Assembly (NCBI RefSeq): GCF_030272615.1
Contig: NC_081410.1
Location: forward strand, 141,075,349 to 141,139,348
DNA from: Cryptomeria japonica
Lineage: Eukaryota; Streptophyta; Pinopsida; Cupressales; Cupressaceae
Direction of reading: 5' to 3'
DNA: 64,000 nt
Below are positions 54,988 to 64,000 of the stretch, piece after piece. The notes beneath the pieces were generated by a model, which saw only the letters and a list, made by a program, of their open reading frames with translations, was not told the DNA's origin and did not search any database. Each line of letters starts with the position of its first letter. The stretch's first letter is position 1. The position numbers and the translations under genes are program-made.

Positions 54988-57409
54988 GAACTAGGTATTG
55001 ACCAAGATGTTTGAGACTAGATGAAAAATGGAAAGATTATGGAAGACCAAGAGTTGGATGGAATGTAAATGAATCTGAAGTGTACTTGGAATGCCCAAAG
55101 TGTAAGACCAAGTACGTATGTAGTAGAGTAGGTGTGACTTCCAAAGAGAGGATAGTTTCTCTTGATGAGGTAAGTTGACCTTGACTCTAAGTAAAACCAA
55201 ATGAGACCCAAAGGTAAGAAACCTTGATGAGGGACCACTTAGCAAAGTGTTGTTGTATGTAGTGTGTTGACAAAGTATGATGAGGACAAGCAAGCGACCT
55301 TTTGACTCAAGTTTAGACAAATGTGAATGTAATGTAAGGTGTAAAGCAATGATGGACTTTGTGAGACCCAAAGACAGGTTGAATGCTAAATGAAACCCTG
55401 GAGAAATGACCTAGGAAGCTCAAGAATTCTGAAACTGACTGTGTTTGTTTGCTAGACTGTAACAGTTTTTCAATTCTAGAAACAGACGCGCCTGTATACT
55501 CCACAGACGCGGTTTCCCGACACAGGCGTTGCTCTGTTTAACACAGATGCGCTTCTGAGATTTTTTTGTTTATGTTTGCTGGACTGTAACAGTTTTTCAA
55601 TTCTGGACACAGACGTGCCTGTATACTTCATAGACGCGGTTTCCTGACAGAGACGCTTCTCTGTTTAACACAGACGTGCTTTTGAGATTTTTTGTTTGCC
55701 AAATGCAATGTTGACTGTTGGAACACAGATGTGATTCTATCCTTCATAGACGCGGCTAGACAACACAGACACTATTATGCCCGACACAGACGCGTTTCTA
55801 CAAATTTTGTGCAATTTTTCCAATCTGTGAAGTTGTTTTGTTGTGACCCAATCTGACTGTTTGACTGTTTTTCGTGACAAGAGGACACAGTGTTGATGAA
55901 GACCCAATATTTACAAGTGTTTAGACTCAAAATGACTCCAAGAAAAGTGTGTTGTTTGATGTAAAAATGTTTTGCATACACTTGAAGACACAAAAGACAC
56001 AATGTTTTGTTGTTTGGTCTTGAATGTTTTGAATGTTTAACATAAGTCAAGCACAATTCTTATGACTGGCCAAGACAATAGTTGTTGATCCCACATGGGG
56101 TTTTACCCCCAAGGCTACGCTATTCAGAGTAGATACTTAGATGCTTGACCTCACTGGCTCCACCCTCGGCACTCACTTCTCGGGTCAGCCAAGCATCAGT
56201 CCCCATGAAAAATCCCCATGACGAACTTTGTATCTCTACTAAGAACCGTATGTGTGTGGGCCGCTACTAGATATCCAACTTCCTGCCCCAACAACTAGAA
56301 GGATTTGGGCCTCTAAAACAAAATGGTACTAGTAAGGGCATCTGCTCGTGTGGCCATACATGCAGCACTTTCAGCTCTGTAAATACAGAAGGCTCCCAGC
56401 CAGTAGGGGTTACGCCCTACAACTAATCAAATAAATTTGATCAAACGGGTTTATGGGGAGACATAGTGTCGGTATGAGCTAATCAGCACACGTTATTCAT
56501 AGTTTTCACCATGAATACATTTATTTATAATGGTTTGGAAGAAGATGGCTTTTCTTTTGCTACCACTTGGGTCGTTCTCTTCTCACTAGTAGTCCTAATG
56601 ACCACACGGGAAGACAGGCCCTCTAAAGACTAAACAAAAAGAGCCTATTGCTCAAGACACAAAAGACAATGATTCAATTTTAGTGCACCAATGGAAGTGT
56701 TTGCTAGTCTATGAAAACAAGGCACACAATAAAAATCCAAAAACCCTTGTTAAGGACCTGCACCATAGATTTGTTAGTAGTTTAGGTTGTTTCAAATGAT
56801 CACCCCATCCTGCAAGCACACAAGTTAGGTAAATTTTAAAAAACCCAAAAGACTTTGTGAAAATAGGGGCCTTCAACCAAACGATTTTGCTTCCAAGACA
56901 AGCTGCACCAATTTTGTTAGCTAGATCTGAAAATGTTAGTCCAAAAATAAACCAGATCTGAAACCCTAAATGCAAAATCCGAAAACTGAATCAATAAAAC
57001 TTCAAAATTTTGAAACAGGTGATACACGGACGCGATTACCCTCGACACAGACAAGACTCTGCGACACAAACGCAGTTCTGTGAGACACAGACGTGGATAA
57101 AAACCACAGATGCGCTTCCCAGACACAGACGCGTTTCCGTAACACAGACGCGCCTTTCAGAAACCTGCAAAATAAAATTTTGTCAAAAACACAGACGCGC
57201 TTCAAGATGTCGCAGACACGCCAGAAAATCAAAAATACGATTCCAGATGTCACAGACGGGCTAGAAAATAAAAAACGTGATCCGAAAGTATGTAGACGTG
57301 AAAACGTCGAAAATGTTGTCGGAAATGCCAGATCTGCAACTTCAAACACAAAATCTGCAACAAAAGGTTAAATGCAAAAGGGACAAGAGTCTCACCGGGC
57401 GTGCCAAAA
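54988..57409 (-). other. 5' leader of element G
   Basis: 2.4 kb between primer site and gag ATG on the minus strand; repeated at 41062-43483. It contains two clusters of CGCGTCTGTG-like units (57020-57300 and 55480-55800) and a GC-richer block (about 56050-56460). It also carries a 127-bp tandem duplication (start of the unit GGACTGTAACAG; 41528 and 41655 in the left copy). Short ORFs here do not look real. Confidence 0.75.
57388..57406 (-). other. Primer-binding site of element G
   Basis: Minus strand TGGCACGCCCGGTGGGACT-type sequence three bases inside the LTR; the copy at 43462-43480 is the same apart from one base. It differs from the Met-type site of A, L and the copias. Confidence 0.75.
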
Positions 57410-57984
57410 TGTATATGGTGAAAATGGATAACAATAATAACAATATTGAAAGGCTAAATGAATTCAACCACAAAACCCTAGCCTAACAATCAACAAAGAT
57501 CCACCATAACATATGAAGATTACCTAAGACAATGTAAATCACATGAAATCACAAAGATTATACCATCACATGTCCAATAGGGTTTTGATCTCCATTCTTC
57601 CTATCTCCATTGATCTTGCTTGATATATTTGCTCTCAGATTTTATATGCACAAGAGCTCAACAAAGAACGGAATGTGGTTGCAAGTAGGATCTTAGTGTA
57701 GTCAATTGATCAAGTAGTTAGCTCTTTAGGATGCATCATTAGGGTTTGATAATGAAGGAAGCATCTCCTTATATAGAAGACACTATATGAAATGGAGGGA
57801 TAAGATTGAGAGGTGTAAAAGGAGGTCGGCTATGATTAGAGGGTAGGTAAAAGAAATAATAAAATAATGAAAGGGGTAGGTAGTGTATGAATTAAGAGAT
57901 GAATGATATTTGTCATAGGTAGAAAAGGTTAATGAATTAATTAAATAAATAAAGATTTGTTTAATTAATAGAAGAAGTGGGATC
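57410..57984 (-). repeat. Second LTR of element G, truncated
   Basis: Matches 43484-44058 and stops after the first AT hairpin, where the LTR of element N begins. Confidence 0.9.
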
Positions 57985-59204
57985 TGTAGCATAGGAAATA
58001 GGAATCATCAAAGCAAGTATAAAGACATGTTAATCATTATTAGCTCAATCGCAAACACACATTGCAATGATCTAATCCTAAGCACATTCAATAGAGACAT
58101 AGAAACAAAGCATTCAAAAGCAAAGATTCATGCAAACCAGATGACGATTTGGATGCTTCTTCCATGCGGCTCCATTGTTCTTCTTTCTTCTCCAAATAGG
58201 TTTGTTGTGGATCTCACCTTCAAGTGCATACACCTAATTATGAAAGCAAGATTGACATTCAAGAATACTCGAAGCGTAAGTTCAATAGTCTGATAAGAAT
58301 TAAGAATCAAGGTTATTAAGGCCTTTGATTGAAGAAAATCATCGAATTTATAGACAAATAGGAGAAAAAGATCAAATTAGCATGACATTTATATTAGAAG
58401 CAATTGATTTCAAAATGGGAAAGATGAGTGAAAAGAAGAAGGTTATGACACCTTCTATGTCATAAATTATGACATATTGCCAATGCAAAGCTTAGAGGAC
58501 TAGAACCCTATGACATCTTGCTATGCCAAGAGTATGACGCATGAAGCACAAAAATAGGGAGCACTAAAGACAAGTTAATTAGGTGGAAATTAAGAATAAT
58601 GAAATTAGGAATTAAGAAATTGATGGAAATTAGAAATTAGTGAATTAATCAATAATTTTTCATTTATTAATTAATTCATTCACAAAGAGGAATAATTAGC
58701 CAATTAAATGAATATTTAATTGTAATGAGAAGACTTAGGATAAATAAGTAATTTATTAATCCTAAAGGAAGAAAATGATAAGCAAGGTTAAATGACTAAA
58801 TCATGAAACCCTAGAAGGCGAATTAGGTCTTGAAAGATAACTGACTCGATTTGATCATGATTTTGAATTAATAAATGATTTGATTGATAAATGCGTCGAG
58901 GAACAATAACAAATTGATCCAAATTGACATGATTGAAGAGGATGACGATCGATGTCAAATCGATCGTAAAACGACGAGATTGACAAGATCAACCAAAATC
59001 ATGATTAAAGATTGTTATCGACAAGACCAAATTCGAAAGTGAGACAGATGAAGAATGTAGAAGAATGACTTGATGCTCGCAAATGATAAAAACCAAGTGC
59101 GTGACATAGGAGAAATGTTAATGCGACGCAAAAACCTAAAATGAGGCAATGCGCAAATGTTAAAGTATGACTCCGCAAGCGTTGACCATTTTTAGGTGTC
59201 TACA
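57985..59204 (-). repeat. 3' LTR of element N (1,220 bp)
   Basis: Bounded by TG at 57985 and CA at 59204 and followed by the purine tract. It carries ATTAATT-rich inverted stretches near 58640-58690, comparable to the hairpins in the G LTR. No coding sequence. Confidence 0.75.
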
Positions 59205-59479
59205 TTTTGCCCCTCTTTGAGACAATGCAATTTTAAGTGTTGTTTCAAAGAACAATAATGAAAATGCCCCAGACAATAATAATGACATATGCATGCCCCC
59301 TCGAGGAATTGGCCGGAAACATGCAAAAAAGAGGCCAATTGATCGATAAAAATGATAGGATAGAACGGACTGACAATCGGAGATCGGATACATGAAGGAC
59401 GAGCAATTTAAGGTGCACAAGACCACGATCAACATAAGATGGATAGGACACACATCCATCTATGCATTGACAAAGATCT

Positions 59480-59735
59480 ATAAATGGGACCAAGAGAGTG
59501 AAAATTGTTCATTTGCACTAGCCCAAGAAGAGGATTTGTTGCTCTGGAAAAGGACACTTGTAGAGAGATGGCGAACATTCAAATGGTAGATCACCTCGGA
59601 GAATGTGTACGCATGTACAAACAACTAGACGATGTGGGAGCAGCGATATGTATCTCAAAAACCCATGTTTTCAATTTCATGAATTTGACTTGCTTGCGGG
59701 ACATTGCGAGGCCCACAGGGGATACAGAAACTGAC
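59480..59735 (+). pseudogene. Possible start of an antisense gene in element N
   Basis: TATAAAT at about 59480 is followed after some 90 bp by ATG (MANIQMVDHLGECVRMYKQL, from about 59571). The position relative to LTR and purine tract parallels exon 1 of the PMD gene in G. I could not find the PMD domain itself in N; 60080-60660 looks like decayed 3' sequence of such a gene. Weak call. Confidence 0.35.
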
Positions 59736-59890
59736 TTCTGCGCTTGTGTAGGGTCTTCTGCGCTTGTGTAAGGTCTTCTATGCTTGTGTGAGGTCTTTTG
59801 CGCTTGTGTAAGGGTACACAAGTGTAGGTTACATGGCACAAGTGCAGGTTACATGACACAAGCGCAGGTTCCTTGACACAAGCGCAGTTG
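59735..59890. repeat. Inverted array of TGCGCTTGTGT units in element N
   Basis: Four units of about 21 bp with core TGCGCTTGTGTA on the plus strand are followed by four with core ACACAAGCGCAG, its reverse complement. The array can fold as one large hairpin. Confidence 0.9.
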
Positions 59891-59899
59891 TGCATTGGG

Positions 59900-61300
59900 A
59901 ACTCAATTTTGGTCCAAAACAACACGCAAATGATCCGAAAAGGGGGGATAAGGATAGGATAGGTCAGATGAGATGAAAAACACCCTGATTTGGGCATGAA
60001 AATGAGGAAAGGCAACCCATAGGAGCAAACCCTAAAACTGACAAAATATGCCCCAATTGTGATGCAGAGTCGACAGTATCTATTGATCAAGCGGGAGAAT
60101 CGACTAGACTATTTCATGCTACGACATAGACTCAGGAGCACAGAGAAAGACACATTAGCAAGACTTGAGACATGGTAGGGATGAGGAGGATAGAGGGAGC
60201 ACCCAGTGATAGAGGCACGTACTCCTTATGACAGACAGTGGACATTATGTAGTTTGACATGTTGTAGTCAGCTTGCGGACCATACTTAGGACAGACAGTC
60301 CGATTTTGTACTCCGATATTTATTGTGGCAGATGATATGATATGCATCGATATGATGGGATGCAATGTGTTATGACATATGTTATTTTGCATGTATGGAT
60401 GACTTATGCACTGTTGATGTACCATTGTGGAACATGTATGAATGTATAGTTGTTTATGCGCTTTTGATGCCTTGATAGTATGAAATGGATAAAATGCTTG
60501 ATGTGATGCTTAATGTAATGCAAATGTACTAACAAAATGGATGTAGGATGCAGCATATGTGTACGGGGAAATCAGAGCACTAGACCGAACTGACTATCTG
60601 ACCAGACGGAAGAAGTGTTAGTAAGAAGAAAATGAAATAGAGGACAATTAAAGATGAAGAAAACTGGCTTTCAGTAATGCACTTTGTAGGTGAGAACCTT
60701 TATTTTTATGTAGCAAAATGGATGCGTAGCATCATGGCATTGAAGGCCAGAGCTGAAATGCAACCCTTTTTGCAAAAGACAGACACATCACAGACAAACA
60801 ACAATCACAAAAAAGAAAAGAAAGGGACCATGAGCCATCCCGGTCACTCTAAATCACTCAGTGACATCATCGAGCAACATAGGAACATGATCGAAGCCAA
60901 AGATAAATCAATAAAAAGATAAGATACACAAATTCAAGCAAATCAGACAAACATCTTGATCTTCATTGTCAAAAGTTGAAAGTGCTGATAGGACGATCAT
61001 GCTGTCTGGTTTCAGGACATGCGGTACCCCGTCTAAGATAGGACACAGTCTGGTTTCGAGTATACCACACCCTGCATAAGACCCATGATAATAGGAACAA
61101 GGAAAATGATTTTGATACTGATATTCGATTGATATGACAATTTGGATCAGTTTGAATGTTTGGTTTGAATGAAAGAGTTCATCTGTTTAGGCTTGATTTC
61201 ATTAAAGCACAGTGTTGGATTGCGTGTCATTGGGTGGATGCTCAGGGATCGGTCTATGCACAAAAAGAGATCCTTTATTGACAAAATGCATGTTTTTGGA
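59900..61300. other. Internal sequence of element N without recognisable gene
   Basis: AT-rich, many in-frame stops in all frames. A Lys-rich 81-codon plus-strand ORF (60677-60922) has no features I recognise. Confidence 0.45.
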
Positions 61301-61309
61301 TTTTAATGT

Positions 61310-61612
61310 TTTGAAATGTTTTTGTGTTCATTTTTTCAGGACTTTTTATGATTTTTAGGGATTTTGCAGGACATTTTTCAATTTTTATGATTTTTTCAAG
61401 ACATTAGTTGATTTTTTAGAGATTTTTTCAAGACATTTTTCAATTTTTATGATTTTTTCAGGACATTATTCAATTTTTTAGATTTGGATTTTTTTCAGGA
61501 CATTTTTCAATTTTTTACGATCTTTTCTCAGGACATTTTTCAATTTTTATGATCTTTTTTCAATTGTTAAGAGATTTTTTCAGACATTATTTGATTTTTA
61601 GAGATTTTGCCC
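61310..61612 (-). repeat. AT-rich minisatellite in element N
   Basis: About nine degenerate units near 30 bp, core CAGGACATTTTTCAATTTTT followed by ATGATTTTTT on the plus strand. A T-rich stretch occupies the comparable position in G (50700-50850). Confidence 0.85.
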
Positions 61613-62094
61613 CCAGTGTCTAGCAAGGCAAGGAATATGATAGGTGAATAAATAGGCTTGCTGAAATGATGGTGGTTAGAGGGAAGACAAAGGCCTTTTA
61701 TCATGGAGACAATACAGATGCAATTTCCAAGGGCCATTGCATGATGGGACAAGAGACTGGATATGACAATGTAAAGCAATGACACGACATGCGGGACATG
61801 TCAAGAGGTTTTTGAAACCATGTTTAAATTTTGCATTCTTATGTCAGATCAAGATCAAGGATGAAAAAGAGTGTATGGATAGTGATAAGATATGGATAGG
61901 ATAAGCAAGACCAAGAATGGATAAGGGACATGGACTGAAGGTTGGGGTAGGATACGGGATAGTGGCAGAAAGTTGCAATAAGATAGGGAATATGGATGAA
62001 AGGTTGAAATAAGCAAATGGATAAATGACCAAAAGCTATGATGGACTAAAAGCTGCAAACAAGATACATGATGCTCATGAAGATCCGCAACCAA
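61613..62094. other. Internal sequence of element N next to the junction with gypsy L
   Basis: No clear gene. It ends at the junction where gypsy L protease sequence begins (about 62095). Confidence 0.5.
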
Positions 62095-63489
62095 GTGACC
62101 CTATATGGGTTGTTGTGAGGTATCCTTTGTAATTTAAGCTTACTCACTACCTCTTCTGACACAATATTGTCTATTGACCCTAAGTCAATGATCACTTTGC
62201 AAACTTTGTCCATAATCTTGCATTTGATCCTAAATAATGACCTCCTTTGGCTAGGCTCTTCTTTGACAGGTTCTTTTATGAAAGTTCTTCTTATCATCAG
62301 GTTGTCACCTACTTCTGATTCTAAGGCAACCTCTGAAGTCTTGGTGCTTGAAGTCTCTTATTGAAGATAGTTCACTCTCCTTTCACTACTCTGTGATGAT
62401 AACCCCTTCTCTAGACACATATATGCTGGATGACCAAGTTGATTACAATGGTAACATTTCATTGAGGCAAAATATGAGGAACCTCTAGCTTGTCCACTAG
62501 ACCTTCCTCTAAAAACACTATTTGACCCCCTTCCTCTATTGAATCCTTCTTTACTAGTGCCACCTTCTTGTTGCTCAGTGAGTTTAGACTCACCTTGTGT
62601 TATTTTCTCTGAGTTTCTTCCTCCAAAGCCTCCCCTATGGCCTCTATTTTATTTTCCTCTACCTCTGCCCCTATTAATACTTGAATTATGCTTTCTTTTC
62701 AAATTTTCTTCCACTTTGAGGGCAAGTTAATAGCTTTGATGAACTGTCTTTGGGCTCAATAGACTAATTTCCTCTTGGATGTTCCAACTTAGTCCATTTA
62801 GGTATCTAGCTACCTTAAGGCTTTCTTCTTCCACCGCATGAGATCTAAAACTAAGTTTGTGAAACTCCTTCATATAGCCACTTACATCAAGGTCTTTTTG
62901 TCTTAGGTTTTGTAATTTCCTATGGATCTGCACTTCATAGTCATCAGGGAGATAGGCTTCTTTGATTTTGACTAACATTCCTTTCCAAGAAGAGATGGGA
63001 GTTTTCCCTACTTTCTTCCTCTCATCCTACACAAATTTCCACCATGTGAGAGCGGCTCCCCTCATCCTAGACTTGGCCACTTTGACTCTTTGAGCTTCTG
63101 TTATTCCTTAACATTCAAAATGGTTCTCCATACCCTCTATCAATTCTAGAACCACTTCTACTTCCATCTTGCCAGTGAACAATGGCAATCCTTCTAGTGA
63201 TTTACCATTTAAGGCTTTAAATATCTTTAGGAAAGGTTCTTGTTCTAAAACAGGATCAGGTTTAGGTACTCTGTCTACTTCTAAAACCTCTTTAGCCTTC
63301 CCTTCTGCTCCTTCAACCTTTTACCAACACTTCATCTTCCTTGGTTTCAATTTCACCAAGCTTACCTTCTAATTCTACCAATTTTTCCTTCAGGAGCCTA
63401 TTCTCTTCCTCCTGATCATCTAATTTCTTTGCCAATTCTACATTGGTAACCATGGTTTTGTCTCCTATATATTCCATTGAGGACATATA
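62095..63489 (-). pseudogene. gag and protease start of gypsy L, broken
   Basis: The minus-strand gag starts near MSSMEYIGDKTMVTN (about 63489), with coiled coil EEENRLLKEKLVELEG and a frameshift at about 63320. Next are the capsid core (MLVKIKEAYLPDDYEVQIH, YLNGLSWNIQEE), a Gly/Arg/Asn-rich stretch and a CCHC knuckle near 62430-62470. The protease start, IIDLGSIDNIVSEE (about 62150-62191), is followed by RIPHNNPYRVTWL at the break at 62095. Parallel damage to gypsy A is seen at different positions, so the two copies decayed independently. Confidence 0.8.
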
Positions 63490-63511
63490 CTCTCCTAGAC
63501 CAAATGTTATA

Positions 63512-63524
63512 GGCTCTGATACCA
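63512..63524 (-). other. tRNA primer-binding site of gypsy L
   Basis: Minus strand TGGTATCAGAGCC, three bases inside the 5' LTR end. It is a perfect match to the plant initiator-Met primer site. Confidence 0.85.
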
Positions 63525-63527
63525 ATT

Positions 63528-64000
63528 TGATAGGGTTTACCTAGCTTGCTCACACATCACCTAGTTGGTGTTGCTCAATTCCACCAACCTCACCCAATCT
63601 AGTTGTGCTTCAAGACCTCCAAGTCCTTCCCAATCTCCACTAGAAATTTCTCTTTTCCAATCTTAAGGTGTTTGCAACAAGTGTTTTGACTAGGAACCCT
63701 ACCAATTCAATGTGTTTCCCATATGCTCAATCTTGCTATATTGACTAGAACTTGTCAACTTCTCATTTTTAACCCCCATACTGTTATAAGGCATTGCAGA
63801 GGTGTGGAGGTGGTATTTACCATGGAATGAGTTCAATTGGGTCAATTTTAGGTTTTTCAATCTCTATCTTCTTTACTGATTTCATAAAATTGCCTAGAAA
63901 TAGGGCTACAAGGATGAACCCCAATTAGGCCTCCTAAATCCAGTTTTTAAGGGTTTTGAGGGAATCGGTCCAAAAGTCCCTGCAACAAGTTTTATTTTTC
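63528..64000 (-). repeat. 5' LTR of gypsy L, incomplete (runs out of window)
   Basis: Begins TGATAGGGTTTACC like 37742 and follows it closely through to 64000. Confidence 0.85.

Larger units (their letters stand above)
43484..57984 (-). mobile_element. Element G: large gypsy with gag-protease frame and antisense PMD gene
   Basis: LTR 43484-44265, internal region 44266-57409, and a second LTR starting at 57410 and cut at 57984 by element N. Order on the minus strand: LTR, primer site, 2.4-kb leader with many short GC repeats, gag, protease, a hydrophobic segment, the last part of integrase, then the 3' region occupied by a plus-strand PMD gene, then polypurine tract and LTR. Reverse transcriptase, RNase H and the integrase core are absent. 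Extra, often antisense, ORFs between pol and the 3' LTR are known from the Tat lineage of plant gypsy elements, so Tat is the likely lineage (inference). Confidence 0.85.
57985..62094 (-). mobile_element. Element N: truncated relative of G
   Basis: LTR 57985-59204 (TGTAGCATAGG to GGTGTCTACA), then the same polypurine tract as G and an internal region that on the plus strand begins like the antisense gene of G (TATA box, short first exon, GC repeat cluster). It breaks off at 62094 against the protease of gypsy L; its gag, primer site and second LTR are lost. The LTR differs from G over most of its length but shares the minus-strand start TGTAGACACCTAAAA. Confidence 0.7.
37742..64000 (-). mobile_element. 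Ty3/gypsy chromovirus L, middle replaced by a composite block
   Basis: Same family as gypsy A but on the minus strand. The 3' LTR is at 37742-39374 and the chromodomain remnant, integrase and RNase H end are at 39375-40896. Gag and protease are at 62095-63489, and the 5' LTR starts at 63528 and runs out of the window. Reverse transcriptase and most of RNase H are missing. In their place lie 21.2 kb of elements G and N. At the left junction, the RNase H block TIKHKKGQLN follows foreign gag sequence directly. At the right junction, the protease stops at RVTWL. Confidence 0.85.

Noticed and set aside
60677-60922. 81-codon Lys-rich plus-strand ORF in element N
   Set aside because: No domain, and the surrounding sequence is decayed; not enough to call a gene.
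1-64000. Host protein-coding genes or tRNA/rRNA genes
   Set aside because: I looked for long spliced frames, cloverleaf-like tRNA sequences and rRNA motifs on both strands and saw none; matches to tRNA ends are only the short primer-binding sites.

Overview
This window is plant nuclear DNA made almost entirely of nested, decayed LTR retrotransposons with one LINE. I found no host gene, tRNA, rRNA or CRISPR array. Ty1/copia and Ty3/gypsy elements with plant-type primer sites (TGGTATCAGAGCC and TGGCACGCCCGGTGGGAC), a plant mobile domain (PMD) gene and a DUF4283 LINE ORF1 all point to a seed plant. The depth of nesting suits a very large genome, and a gymnosperm is my best guess (inference only).

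Layout. 1-13153: chromodomain Ty3/gypsy element A (+), split in its reverse transcriptase by copia element B (-, 2516-10212), which itself holds a solo LTR (6514-8186). 13154-16889: remains of copia C (-) with a 3'-end piece of copia D (+) inside. 16890-19850: eroded DNA with gag-like traces. 19850-21800: LINE (+). 21801-37741: a Tat/Athila-like gypsy H (+) inserted in the LINE and carrying a solo LTR (22342-23107), a complete copia J (-, 23562-31122), a LINE-like piece (about 31670-32890) and a solo copia LTR (36098-37030). 37742-64000: a second chromodomain gypsy L (-), related to A, whose middle is replaced by a composite block (40897-62094). The block is a tandem internal-LTR-internal-LTR arrangement of a large gypsy G (-) with a 13,926-bp period, followed by a truncated relative N (57985-62094).

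How the parts work. G has an unusual coding plan. On the minus strand a gag-protease reading frame runs directly into the C-terminal end of an integrase, with no reverse transcriptase, RNase H or integrase core. On the plus strand, between that frame and the 3' LTR, lies an apparent antisense PMD gene with its own TATA box, a first exon and a GT-AG intron. The two opposed transcripts carry the same short repeat in the same sense. J is a second non-autonomous design: LTRs, a zinc-knuckle protein and a long unrecognised ORF in place of pol.

The strongest new signal is a stem-loop at the 3' end of five different copia LTR types. Stem bases differ between families but pairing is largely kept, around a G/C-homopolymer loop. 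All boundaries were read by eye from LTR ends, target-site duplications and reading frames; no alignment or database search was run.
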